43,909 nt of DNA from Oscillospiraceae bacterium (GTDB lineage: Bacteria; Bacillota; Clostridia; Oscillospirales; Ruminococcaceae): NCBI GenBank assembly GCA_017548485.1, contig JAFYZY010000029.1:1-43909 (forward strand). Direction: 5' to 3'. The position numbers and the translations under genes were made by a program. This document shows, in pieces, positions 22,561 through 30,861 of the stretch (positions are counted from its first letter, which is position 1; every line of letters starts with the position of its first letter). The notes beneath the pieces were generated by a model. That model did no database searches. It saw nothing but the letters and a program-made list of their open reading frames with translations, and had not been told where the DNA came from.

Positions 22561-23855
22561 TGCGATTCAGATCCTCCTATGTCATTGCTCTCGACCGAAA
22601 GCGGGATACCGAGCTCCACCAGCTTCGTCAGGAACCTCCGTTCCAGATCGGATCCGCCGGTGTTTCGGATCATGTTTATGAAAGTCTTTCCGTTGAAGGT
22701 GGAAACGGAACAGTTGTTGGGATATGTCTGCTGCGGTCCTATGATGAACTCTATCCTGTCGATGTAGTCCTTCAGGGGATCGGGACACTCCACGACTCCC
22801 AGATTGGAGATATTGATGCAGCCCAGCTGCTCGCCGTATGACGAGTATCCCATCTTCATGAAGATGTGTTTGATATCTATGGGCACCGCTCTGATGAACA
22901 GATTCTTCTGCAGCCCTACGTTCGAGGCGATCTCCGCGGCCATGTTCTGTTTCGTCGCCTTGAGCGCCAGCTGATTCGTGATGTTTCCGATCAGTTCGTC
23001 CAGCGTGTACGGCCCGGTCCTGGGATCCACCCCCAGGTTCAGTGTCAGAACGAAATTGCGCAGCGTCCTGCTGCCGAACAGCCGTCTCATGTTTACGGGA
23101 ATGGTGATCCTGACGGGCTTTTCCTTTCCCTCGGGCACCTCCTCCGACTGTATCTCGATGATGGTCTGCAGCATGACTCCGGCGAGGAAAGCGGTGACGG
23201 TACCTCCGTGCTCCCTGGCTTTGGCGTGGAGTATGCCGGAATCAGTGACGGCGGTGATCAGGTGCTTGAAGTCACCTTTCTCACGGATGCCGGAAAGACG
23301 GTATGCCTTTCTGCCCAACTCACGTCCGGCTATTTTCCCTGCGTTCTTGGAGAAACTGTCTTCCAGCTCGTATACCTTGGGTTTGTCGCCGGGATCCAGG
23401 ACGCTGTCATTGTACTCTATAGTTATTCCGTGCCTGAGGCGCAGGTATTCTCCGACCAGAGTCCTCAGGTAGATGCTTCCTCCGGTCCCGTCGGATACCG
23501 AGTGGAAGAACTCCGCCGCGATCCTGTTCTTATAGTAAAGGACGCGCAGGCAGCACGTCCGCATCTCCGCGGAACCCATGAATACGAGGGGGTATGCGTA
23601 GTCCTCCCGGACTGCCGGAGGACTGTCTATGTTCTGCAGATAGTTCCAGAAGAGACCTTTCCTCAGCTTCACATAGAAGGAGGGGAAACGGGGCATCAGG
23701 TTGATCACTGCAGTCTGAAGCACAGAGGGATCCACCTCTTCCTTAAGTGTCGCGGACACGCGGAAAAGGTTGTTCCAGTTATTCCCCTTTATCGCAGGAA
23801 AGATCAGCGCAGCCGTATCCAACCTGAACCATCTGATTTTTTTCAATCCGATCAC
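22536..23855 (-). CDS. Condensation-domain/alcohol acetyltransferase-like protein
   Basis: A 439-residue CoA-dependent acyltransferase fold. The catalytic HxxxDG motif is FFHSVSDGTGG (near 125-135). The flanking YKNRIAAE strand, the VTAFLAGVMLQ helix and INISNLGVVECPD are typical of the alcohol acetyltransferase (PF07247)/condensation superfamily. Such proteins join an acyl group to an alcohol or amine; the substrates are not readable. There is no carrier protein or NRPS module nearby, so it is probably not peptide synthesis. It lies upstream of, and overlaps by 25 bp, the DUF6320 membrane protein, a pairing I believe recurs in Clostridia. No clear promoter was found in the 100-bp region upstream. 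Confidence 0.8.
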   Translation of the reverse strand: MIGLKKIRWFRLDTAALIFPAIKGNNWNNLFRVSATLKEEVDPSVLQTAVINLMPRFPSFYVKLRKGLFWNYLQNIDSPPAVREDYAYPLVFMGSAEMRTCCLRVLYYKNRIAAEFFHSVSDGTGGSIYLRTLVGEYLRLRHGITIEYNDSVLDPGDKPKVYELEDSFSKNAGKIAGRELGRKAYRLSGIREKGDFKHLITAVTDSGILHAKAREHGGTVTAFLAGVMLQTIIEIQSEEVPEGKEKPVRITIPVNMRRLFGSRTLRNFVLTLNLGVDPRTGPYTLDELIGNITNQLALKATKQNMAAEIASNVGLQKNLFIRAVPIDIKHIFMKMGYSSYGEQLGCINISNLGVVECPDPLKDYIDRIEFIIGPQQTYPNNCSVSTFNGKTFINMIRNTGGSDLERRFLTKLVELGIPLSVESNDIGGSESQCTASSAE

Positions 23856-23955
23856 CCGATATGCTTCGATATGGATAGGATACCACCTTTTATGGCAAAA
23901 AGTGTTACCTCTGTATCAATTAAGACACAGAGGCAAAACATCCAGCGGAAGCCCC

Positions 23956-24603
23956 TCAGTCCGCGGTCAGCGCTGACAGCAGATCATCCACGGTATCTAT
24001 CAGCAGACCGGCGCCGGAACTCTCGAGATCAGCGCGGCTTCTGAATCCCCAGGTCACTATGATGCCGTCAGTGCCGGCATTTCCGTACGTGGTTATGTCC
24101 ACTTCGGAATCTCCGACATACACCGTCTCTTCCGGTGTCACACCTAGCTCCTCCATCACGGAACGGAAAGACTCGGGTGACGGTTTTATGGGAACACCGG
24201 GTCTTTCCCCGCGGCATACATCGAAGAGACCCGGGAAGAAGTGAGAGCACAGAGAGACTGTCACTTCATCTCTCTTGTTGGACAGGACCGCTGTCCTGAT
24301 CCCAAGGGACCTCAGTTGGGAGAGCATCTCCGGGATCCCCGGATATGGACGGGTCTTTACTGCGCTGTGAGCAGAATAGAACGAAACCAGCTCCGAGAGC
24401 ATGCTGTCGAGCTTCTCCCCGCTGCTGGCTCCGGTGGCGCTCCTGAGCAGGTTCCTGAGACCTCTTCCCACCATCGCCCTCGTCTCTTCCAGGGACTTAA
24501 GCGGATATGAGTAGAGCTCCAGAGTGTGGTTGAGGGCATCTGCGAGATCCTCAATAGTGTCCAGTATGGTGCCGTCCAGATCGAAAACCGCAAGTTTGTA
24601 CAT
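23956..24603 (-). CDS. HAD-superfamily hydrolase, phosphoglycolate phosphatase-like
   Basis: A 215-residue protein. HAD motif I is FDLDGTILDT (residues 6-15), motif II lies in RTAVLSNKRDE, motif III is the Lys in IKPSPESF, and motif IV is YVGDSEVDI. The cap inserted after motif I (DALNHTLELY...) is the helical type of phosphoglycolate phosphatase and beta-phosphoglucomutase relatives. The open frame reaches 24687, but AAGGAAC sits before the ATG at 24603 and MYKLAVFDLDG is the natural start. It lies alone on the minus strand, divergent from the LUD gene. The substrate is a small phosphorylated metabolite, not identifiable from the sequence. Confidence 0.9.
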   Translation of the reverse strand: MYKLAVFDLDGTILDTIEDLADALNHTLELYSYPLKSLEETRAMVGRGLRNLLRSATGASSGEKLDSMLSELVSFYSAHSAVKTRPYPGIPEMLSQLRSLGIRTAVLSNKRDEVTVSLCSHFFPGLFDVCRGERPGVPIKPSPESFRSVMEELGVTPEETVYVGDSEVDITTYGNAGTDGIIVTWGFRSRADLESSGAGLLIDTVDDLLSALTAD

Positions 24604-24731
24604 ATGTGTGTTCCTTCTTCGCTTTCTATCCTCAAGTATAAGCGCAGGACTGCCTTCAGACAACCGCGGAAGGCTGTGCGCCGGCACGTGATATCGGTTA
24701 TAATTTAGAAAAAAGAAAAGGAGAGAGAAGC

Positions 24732-25343
24732 ATGGACAGACAGCTTATCGACAAGGTGATGGAAAACCTCAGAGGCAGGCAGTTCGAAGCGTATTACGCG
24801 GAAGATGCCGGCGAAGCGATGGATCTCATCTTCCGCCTGGTCCCGGAAGGCAGCAGAATAGCCTGCGGAGGCTCCGAGACTCTCAGGGAGATAGGGTTCT
24901 ACGAGAAGACGGCGGACAGGTTTTCGTTGATACAGCCTGCGGAAGGCAGCGGACCGGACGAAGTCAAGAGAGCCATGAGAGAGAGGTTCTCAGCCGACGC
25001 GTTCTTCCTGTCGGCAAACGCGATCTCATATGACGGCAGGATCTTCCAGGAGGACGGGGCTTCCACCAGAGTCGCCCCTATGATCTACGGGCCCGACAGC
25101 GTCATCATCGTCGTGGGCGTGAACAAACTCGCGGAGAACGAGCAGAAAGCCAGACAGCGCGTCAAGATGGCGGCCTGCGAGAACTGCAGGAGGAGGGGGT
25201 TCGCCACTCCCTGCGCCGAGGACGGACACTGCCACGACTGCCGCGTCCCGAGAAGGAGCTGCTGCACCTCGGTCACGCTGAACTTCTCCCGCATACCCGG
25301 CAGGATCAAGGTCATCCTCGTCGGCCAGGAACTGGGCATCTGA
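24732..25343 (+). CDS. LUD-domain protein (LutC-like)
   Basis: A 203-residue protein with one LUD domain. RIACGGSETLREIGFYE resembles the phosphate-binding GxSxTL loop of LutC/NagB-fold proteins, and SANAISYDGRIFQEDGA and PDSVIIVVGVNKLAENEQKA complete it. LutABC oxidises L-lactate to pyruvate, but here there is no lutA or lutB, so an independent role is likely. The C-terminal segment CENCRRRGFATPC...CHDCRVPRRSCC holds eight cysteines, probably an Fe-S or zinc site absent from Bacillus LutC. A TATAAT at 24699-24704 is the likely -10, and AGGAGAGA precedes the ATG. It is followed 18 bp later by the CYTH gene. Confidence 0.85.
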   Translation: MDRQLIDKVMENLRGRQFEAYYAEDAGEAMDLIFRLVPEGSRIACGGSETLREIGFYEKTADRFSLIQPAEGSGPDEVKRAMRERFSADAFFLSANAISYDGRIFQEDGASTRVAPMIYGPDSVIIVVGVNKLAENEQKARQRVKMAACENCRRRGFATPCAEDGHCHDCRVPRRSCCTSVTLNFSRIPGRIKVILVGQELGI

Positions 25344-25361
25344 TGTAAGCGAGGTGTCGAA

Positions 25362-25868
25362 GTGAATACGAACGGAATAGAGATAGAACACAAATACCTT
25401 ATCGAATACCCGGACCGCAACGAACTTCTGGCCATGCCGGGGGCAGACAGCGCTATTATCGCGCAAACTTATCTGAAGTCAGAAAAGGGGACCACCGAAA
25501 GAGTCAGGAGATGGAGACAGGGGGACAGCACCCGCTATTACCACACCGTCAAGAGAAGGATCTCCGGTCTGTCCCATCAGGAGGACGAGTCTGAGATAGG
25601 CGAGGAGGAGTATTCGGCTCTGCTCGGCAGAAAGAGGCCGGGGAGGTCTTCCATCGAGAAGGAACGCATCCTGATACCCTACAATGACAGGACCGTGGAG
25701 GTGGACATATACCCCTTCTGGAAGGACCGCGCGATCGCCGAGGTCGAGGTGATGTCGGAGGAGGAAGAGGTGATGCTGCCGGACTGCATCAGGGTGATCC
25801 GCGAAGTCACGGATGACGTCAGGTACAAGAACACCAGCCTTGCGGAGAAACACGATTTCGATATCTGA
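25362..25868 (+). CDS. CYTH-domain protein (triphosphate tunnel enzyme)
   Basis: A 168-residue protein that begins with GTG at 25362 (ribosome binding site GAGGTG). EIEHKYLI is the CYTH ExExK signature, and TERVRRWRQG, YYHTVKRRISG, EIGEEEYSALL, SIEKERILIPYNDRTVEVDIYP and AIAEVEVMSEEE are the following strands with tunnel residues. CYTH enzymes cleave triphosphate or thiamine triphosphate, or act as class IV adenylate cyclases; tripolyphosphatase activity is commonest in bacteria. It belongs to the same superfamily as the VTC gene at 7328. It is co-directional with the LUD gene and followed by a long hairpin. Confidence 0.88.
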   Translation: MNTNGIEIEHKYLIEYPDRNELLAMPGADSAIIAQTYLKSEKGTTERVRRWRQGDSTRYYHTVKRRISGLSHQEDESEIGEEEYSALLGRKRPGRSSIEKERILIPYNDRTVEVDIYPFWKDRAIAEVEVMSEEEEVMLPDCIRVIREVTDDVRYKNTSLAEKHDFDI

Positions 25869-25873
25869 AAGAA

Positions 25874-25904
25874 CAGGGCAGCTGCACACGGTGCAGCTGC
25901 CCTG
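25874..25904. terminator. Strong hairpin between convergent genes
   Basis: CAGGGCAGCTGCAC (25874-25887) pairs perfectly with GTGCAGCTGCCCTG (25891-25904) with a three-base loop. T runs on both sides are short (ATTATC forward, TTCTTTC reverse), so it may act in both directions. Confidence 0.7.
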
Positions 25905-25922
25905 ATTATCTGTCGGTACCGG

Positions 25923-27128
25923 TCAGTCTGGATCTTTAGAGGCATACAGTGCGGCGAGACCTCCGTGTGAGGTCTCTTTGTATCTCTCGTCCATGTCCTT
26001 CCCGGTCTGGTACATCGTAGCGATTATGTCGTCAAAAGAGATCTTTCTCGTTTCAGCCAGGAACCTGGAGATGTTGACGGCGCTGATGGCCCTCATGGCC
26101 GCTACCGCGTTGCGCTCGATGCAGGGGATCTGGACCAGACCGTGCACAGGGTCGCAGGTGAGACCGAGATGGTGCTCCATCGCGACTTCTGCGGCGTACT
26201 CTATCTGGGAGTTGTCCAGACCGTACAGGTAAGCAAGTCCACCCGCGGCCATGGAGCAGGCGCTCCCGATCTCCGCCTGACATCCGCATTCGGCACCGGA
26301 GATGCTGGCGTTGGTCCTAATTATATTTCCTATCAGCCCTGCTACTGCCAGGGCTTCTATTATCTCGTCCTCGGGGAAGCCCCTGTCGTGAGCCATGTAA
26401 TAGAAGACGGAGGGTATGACGCCGCAGCTCCCGCATGTCGGAGCTGTGACGACGATCTCCTCCGAGGCATTCTCCTCGCTGGCCGCGTAGGCATACGCGG
26501 CTATCAGTCTGTTCATCGTGACGTCGGAACTCTCGTTGTAGCAGCGCTTGGTGAACAGGATCTTCGCCTTTCTGGAGACGTTCAGGCCGCCGGGAAGTAT
26601 CCCTTCATTCTCAAGTCCGCGCTCCACGCACGCCTCCATGGCGTGCCAGACGCCCCTGAGATGGTCCCTGAGACCGGGTGCCTCATAACGGTCTATGAAC
26701 TGCATGAGAGTCAGCCCGTCATCGGCGCATTCCCTGAGCATTTCCCCGAATGAACCGTGGGGATAGACGTCGATCTCATCCTGGGACGTCTCGTTTTCCA
26801 CTTTTATCGACCCGCCGCCGACTGAGAAGACCCTCACGGAATCCGTCTCTTTTCCGTCCCTGAAGATGCGGAAGAGCATGGTGTTAGGAAAGGGCAGATC
26901 CTTTGTAACCGTGTCAAATCTGATCTCGGCGTCCGGCAGGACGGAGCGGATCGCTTTTCCCGTTCCGTGTCCCTCGCCGGTGTATGCCAGGGACCCGTAA
27001 AGCGTGACCTCTATGCGGTCGCAGTCCGGATATCTGTTCTTTATTAGCATTGCCGCATTATAGGGGCCTACAGTGTGTGAGCTCGACGGGCCGTGACCGA
27101 CTTTATAGACGCTTCTTATGCTTTTCAT
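25923..27128 (-). CDS. sdaA: L-serine ammonia-lyase, Fe-S dependent, single chain
   Basis: A 401-residue enzyme that deaminates L-serine to pyruvate and ammonia. The beta domain begins SIRSVYKVGHGPSSSHTVGP, and the alpha domain follows with VTAPTCGSCGVIPS, SGAECGCQAEIGSA and LGLTCDPVHGLVQIPC. The Cys residues in these motifs bind the 4Fe-4S cluster. It is shorter than E. coli SdaA (about 454), and both halves are in one chain, unlike the split SdaAA/SdaAB of Bacillus. The ribosome binding site is GGAGGAAA before the ATG at 27128. The TraX-like gene ends 24 bp upstream on the same strand, so the two could be co-transcribed. Confidence 0.95.
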   Translation of the reverse strand: MKSIRSVYKVGHGPSSSHTVGPYNAAMLIKNRYPDCDRIEVTLYGSLAYTGEGHGTGKAIRSVLPDAEIRFDTVTKDLPFPNTMLFRIFRDGKETDSVRVFSVGGGSIKVENETSQDEIDVYPHGSFGEMLRECADDGLTLMQFIDRYEAPGLRDHLRGVWHAMEACVERGLENEGILPGGLNVSRKAKILFTKRCYNESSDVTMNRLIAAYAYAASEENASEEIVVTAPTCGSCGVIPSVFYYMAHDRGFPEDEIIEALAVAGLIGNIIRTNASISGAECGCQAEIGSACSMAAGGLAYLYGLDNSQIEYAAEVAMEHHLGLTCDPVHGLVQIPCIERNAVAAMRAISAVNISRFLAETRKISFDDIIATMYQTGKDMDERYKETSHGGLAALYASKDPD

Positions 27129-27152
27129 TGTTTTCCTCCGGAGAAACAGATC

Positions 27153-27851
27153 TCAGAACAGGAAACGGTCGATCAGGGCGAGCACCGCCAGATGGACCGG
27201 ATAGAAACTGTAGAAGAGGTATTTAAAGCCCGCTCCGCGCTCTCCGTTGTATGCTGCGAGCAGCAGAAAAGCAGGCAGACAGTAAAGTTCGAGTTTTCCC
27301 CAGCATGTGACTGTGATGAACAGCGCGGCTGCCGCGATTCTGAGTACGGGGCGGGACCGGAAGAAATAGAAGAAATAGACAAGGACCACCCCGAAGATGC
27401 CGTAATCTGTGTTGATCACTTCAGCAAAAGCGGCGAAAGCTAGCGCCGCAGCGATGGAAAAGATTTTCGCGGTGATCGAGCTGGATCTTGAACGGATATA
27501 TTCGCAGAGATCCACGCCGGGAATAGCGCAGGCGAAGGTGAACATTACGTTCTGAGAACCGAGCTCAAAGCCTCCGTTGAACGCCAGGTCAAAGGGCAGT
27601 TCGCTGACAAGTGCGAAGATGAATACCCTCAGAAGGTAATCCTTTCTGCTCCTGGTGTGTATAAGACCTTCCGAGACACAGAAGCAGTAGATGGGCATGG
27701 CGAGCCTGCCTATGATCCTCAGCCATCTGAGAGAAGGAAAGAGCACGCAGCCGATATGGTCGATGAGCATACTGACGACTGCGATCAGCTTTAGAGCCGT
27801 CGCATTCAGAAAACCATGCATATTCTGTTTCTGAATATCAGTCTGATCCAT
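27153..27851 (-). CDS. TraX-family membrane protein
   Basis: A 232-residue protein with about seven to eight transmembrane segments. The conserved TraX start NATALKLIAVVSMLIDHIG is followed by LRIIGRLAMPIYCFCVSEGL and LRVFIFALVSELPFDLAF, then NVMFTFA; the end YSFYPVHLAVLALI is also family-typical. TraX of F plasmid N-acetylates pilin, but chromosomal Firmicutes members are related to integral-membrane acyltransferases with unknown targets. No conjugation genes are near. The start overlaps the end of the tRNA nucleotidyltransferase gene by 14 bp. Confidence 0.87.
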   Translation of the reverse strand: MDQTDIQKQNMHGFLNATALKLIAVVSMLIDHIGCVLFPSLRWLRIIGRLAMPIYCFCVSEGLIHTRSRKDYLLRVFIFALVSELPFDLAFNGGFELGSQNVMFTFACAIPGVDLCEYIRSRSSSITAKIFSIAAALAFAAFAEVINTDYGIFGVVLVYFFYFFRSRPVLRIAAAALFITVTCWGKLELYCLPAFLLLAAYNGERGAGFKYLFYSFYPVHLAVLALIDRFLF

Positions 27852-29196
27852 TTTTCTTTCTCAGTTTTCTCGCATACGCGAGAGTCTGTTTGAGTGCAGA
27901 CGCTTTATCTATCTCTGCCAGCTGCAGTTTGTGCGCGAAGTTCAGAATTTCGGTGAAATCATCACCGGGCTGAAGCCCGGAATCTATCAGATCCTTTCCC
28001 GTCACACAGGGTAGAGACATGATCCGGCGGTACTCGTCCAGCCTGTCGAAAAGGAAACCGCTGTCGCCGGTGAACGGTACGTCTCCCGCCATCACGGGCC
28101 GGTCGCTCATCGCCATATAGATGAGATCCTCCGGCTCGCATGCGGCGTCGAACATGTGGTTGGTGGATTTTACCGATGACCTGTTGAATGCCGCGACATT
28201 GGGCTTCATATGCAGGGGGACCATGTTCCTGACATAACTCCTGACCGAGTTCTTTGAGACAAGTCTGTTAAGGAACGCGTCCAGCAGCGGAAGTCCAAGC
28301 ACCTCGTGACCGTAGGCGTGGATCCTGCCGTCTATGACCTCGGTCGCCTCTATCTTTCCGACGTCGTGCAGCAGCGCCAGCAGCATGAAGGAATAGGGGT
28401 CGCTCACCCTGTCCCTGTATTCCGCGGCTCTGTCCAGGACCTGCATCGAGTGCCTGAACACGCTGCCCTCCGGATGGAACACCGGATCCTGTTCTATGCC
28501 CCTCATCCGGTCTATCTCTCCGAACCAGGTCCCGAGCTGGTCCATCTCTTCCAGCACTGTAAAGAATACGGAGGGGGAGATCCCGTCCAGCAGCGCTTTC
28601 CTGAGTTCCGCCTCAACTCTCTCAGCCGAGAGCATGGAGGTGTCGATGCCGCGGCAGAGCTCCACTGTCTCCGGGGCTACGGTGAATCCCAGCCGCGAGG
28701 CGAACTGCGCCGCTCTGTATACTCTCAGGGGATCTTCCGGGAAAGAGCGGTCGTCCACGTGCCGCAGGATCCTGCTTTCTATGTCAGCGAGACCTCCGAA
28801 GTGGTCGGTTATCTCGCCGGTCAGCACGTCCTGCATGAGGGCATTGACGGTGAAATCACGCCGCCTGGCGGCGTTCTCGGTACCGATGAAAGGATCTATG
28901 TCTATGTCGAAACCGCGGTGTCCGCCTTCCGCGGTGGCTCTCTCCTTCCGGGGCAGAGCTATGTCTAGGTCGAGATCGGGGAAACTGATGATGCCGAAAC
29001 TGGCGCCGTAGGTGATGGGCTTTCCGAAAGAAGACAGCAGATCGTACAGCGACTCCCGGGATATGCCGTGAACCTCGATATCCAGATCGTTCACGGGACG
29101 TCCCATTACGCTGTCCCTGACGCAGCCGCCCACCAGATATGTGTTTCCGCCTGCTTTTCTGACCGCTTCTGCGATCCTGATGACCATTTCTTCCAT
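27838..29196 (-). CDS. cca: CCA tRNA nucleotidyltransferase with HD domain
   Basis: A 452-residue protein. The N-terminal nucleotidyltransferase core has YLVGGCVRDSVMGRPVNDLDIEVHG with catalytic DxD (NDLDIE), RRRDFTVNALMQD and the DHFGGLADIESRILRHVD ladder of class II tRNA nucleotidyltransferases. EDPLRVYRAAQFASRLGF follows, and an HD phosphohydrolase domain (FMLLALLHDVGK) sits mid-protein. The enzyme adds or repairs the CCA end of tRNAs; the encoded tRNA-Arg in this window already carries CCA, so repair or other tRNAs would need it. The first ATG is taken; a second in-frame ATG lies 9 bases later. Confidence 0.93.
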   Translation of the reverse strand: MEEMVIRIAEAVRKAGGNTYLVGGCVRDSVMGRPVNDLDIEVHGISRESLYDLLSSFGKPITYGASFGIISFPDLDLDIALPRKERATAEGGHRGFDIDIDPFIGTENAARRRDFTVNALMQDVLTGEITDHFGGLADIESRILRHVDDRSFPEDPLRVYRAAQFASRLGFTVAPETVELCRGIDTSMLSAERVEAELRKALLDGISPSVFFTVLEEMDQLGTWFGEIDRMRGIEQDPVFHPEGSVFRHSMQVLDRAAEYRDRVSDPYSFMLLALLHDVGKIEATEVIDGRIHAYGHEVLGLPLLDAFLNRLVSKNSVRSYVRNMVPLHMKPNVAAFNRSSVKSTNHMFDAACEPEDLIYMAMSDRPVMAGDVPFTGDSGFLFDRLDEYRRIMSLPCVTGKDLIDSGLQPGDDFTEILNFAHKLQLAEIDKASALKQTLAYARKLRKKNGSD

Positions 29197-29253
29197 ATGA
29201 GTATCATATCAGATACATGGATGGAATAACAGAAACAGCGCTGCGTCGGTGAT

Positions 29254-29287
29254 GGAAAACAGCGGGGAGAAACTGTTCTCCCCGCTG
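29254..29287 (-). terminator. Terminator after carboxylesterase gene
   Basis: On the minus strand CAGCGGGGAGA (29287-29277) pairs with TCTCCCCGCTG (29270-29260) over a 6-base loop, followed by TTTTCC. It lies immediately downstream of the carboxylesterase stop. Confidence 0.85.
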
Positions 29288-29301
29288 CTGAAACTGTGCT
29301 A

Positions 29302-30861
29302 TCAGATATCTGTGGCGAAACTGAATCCGCCGCCCTTGCCGAGCCTCTCGGCATCCTTCAGAAGCTCCTGCTGGAGCTCTTTGTCGAAGTTGACGCCCAG
29401 ACGGGGCTTCTCCTCCATGATCATGGTGCACTCGCGGTCCGCGGTGACCGGCTCCCATCCGTGTTTCGGATCGGTGCAGGGATCTCCGGTGTGCAGGAAA
29501 TGACCGAGCGATGTGACCATTATCTCCTGAGCCTTCTCGGTGTAGTCCTTGTTGATGACCGCGGGAGCTGTCTCGGCGTTGTCGAAGATCAGCGGGATGT
29601 CTGAGCTGTGCCATGGCGTGCGGCCGCCGTCTATGGAGGAGTCAAGAGCGTACAGGTAGACCCAGACCTTGCCTCCGTCCATGGCCCTCTGTCTTGCGTA
29701 GCGTGATGTGGGCTCGCGGAACGTGCAGTCGCAGAACAGGAGGTCGACCGGGTTGCGGGTCGGATAGGCCTCCTTGAACAGGGCGATCAGCCTGTCGGCG
29801 TCCTCCTCGCCCAGCTTATCGACTATGATCTGCCTTCCTTCCTCTTCCGTGATGGTGTCTCTTCTGATGCCCTTGTTGGCGAAGGAGTTGCCCTCCCCGA
29901 AGGTGGTTCCGATGACCAGGGGGATATCGATGGTCTCTTTTCTGAAACCGACGTGGAACGGGTTTCCGGTGAACTCGCCGTTGCGGTAGGGCATGCATCC
30001 GGTGGACTTGCCCTGTCTCGCGAGAGCCGGGGCAACCTGGCGGTAAGCGTATGCCAGCGCGGTGAACGGGACCTTCTCGAGATCCTTGATGGTCTCGCAG
30101 TGCAGGTACTCCATCATCGCCTGAACGCACTCTTTGGGCTCTTCCAGGACCTCGGCGTCGTGCAGAGAGAGTATCCCGCTCATGATGACGGCCTTGTGAT
30201 ACAGTCCGTCAGCCGCCGGCATGGAGAGCAGCGTCGATACCTTTCCGCCGCCGCCGGACTGTCCCATGATGGTGACGTTGTCCGGATCTCCGCCGAAATT
30301 GGCGATGTTGTCGCGGACCCACTTGAGGGATTCTATGATATCGAGCTGTCCGTTGTTCCCGGAGTTGTAGTACTCCTCGCCGTAGGATGAGACATCCAGA
30401 TACCCGAATATGTTCAGTCTGTGGTTTATGGATACGAACACGCAGTCGTTGTGTCTTGCGAAGTTGAATCCGTTGTAGAACGGAGCCTCGATGGAGGATC
30501 CGTCGCTGAATCCGCCGCCGTGGATCCATACCAGGACGGGCTTTCTCACGTCGCTGTTTATGGATTCGGTCCAGAGGTTGAGGTTCTGGCAGTTCTCTCC
30601 CTGCACCCAGTATTGATGGGGGATCAGAAGATGATCTCCTCCGGGAGGGTTGAAATGCAGCAGCGGGCTCACGCACCCGTAGATGGAGCAGTCGTGCACG
30701 TTGTCCCACTTTTTCGGGGCATGGGGAGCGTGGAATCTTTCCGCCTCGGCATAGGGAATGCCCTTGAACACATACATATTGTCGTATTTCATCCCGCGCA
30801 CCTTCCCGAAGGTGGTGGAGACTATGTTCTCGGACCTGTCAAAAACAAAGGACTTGAGCAT
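29302..30861 (-). CDS. Type-B carboxylesterase (para-nitrobenzyl-esterase-like)
   Basis: A 519-residue carboxylesterase. GKVRGMKYDNMYVFKGIPYA is the family start, VLVWIHGGGFSDGS (109-122) the oxyanion region, NFGGDPDNVTIMGQSGGGGK (188-207) the nucleophile elbow with Ser202, and ECVQAMMEYL and GGRTPWHSSDIPLIF the acid/His region. It hydrolyses esters or amides of unknown identity. The N-terminal CQNLNLWTES matches ECLxLNvw. There is no signal peptide, so it is probably cytoplasmic. AGGAGG is well placed before the ATG at 30861, and TACAAT or TATATA on the minus strand around 30886-30900 are candidate -10 elements. It is transcribed away from an 830-bp gene-free region. Confidence 0.92.
   Translation of the reverse strand: MLKSFVFDRSENIVSTTFGKVRGMKYDNMYVFKGIPYAEAERFHAPHAPKKWDNVHDCSIYGCVSPLLHFNPPGGDHLLIPHQYWVQGENCQNLNLWTESINSDVRKPVLVWIHGGGFSDGSSIEAPFYNGFNFARHNDCVFVSINHRLNIFGYLDVSSYGEEYYNSGNNGQLDIIESLKWVRDNIANFGGDPDNVTIMGQSGGGGKVSTLLSMPAADGLYHKAVIMSGILSLHDAEVLEEPKECVQAMMEYLHCETIKDLEKVPFTALAYAYRQVAPALARQGKSTGCMPYRNGEFTGNPFHVGFRKETIDIPLVIGTTFGEGNSFANKGIRRDTITEEEGRQIIVDKLGEEDADRLIALFKEAYPTRNPVDLLFCDCTFREPTSRYARQRAMDGGKVWVYLYALDSSIDGGRTPWHSSDIPLIFDNAETAPAVINKDYTEKAQEIMVTSLGHFLHTGDPCTDPKHGWEPVTADRECTMIMEEKPRLGVNFDKELQQELLKDAERLGKGGGFSFATDI

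Noticed and set aside
22866..24044. 392-codon plus-strand open frame over the acyltransferase gene
   Set aside because: No recognisable motif or ribosome binding site; the opposite strand encodes a protein with the HxxxDG signature.
27153..27851. TraX-like gene as evidence for a conjugative element
   Set aside because: No relaxase, coupling protein or other conjugation gene nearby; TraX-family genes are common on clostridial chromosomes.
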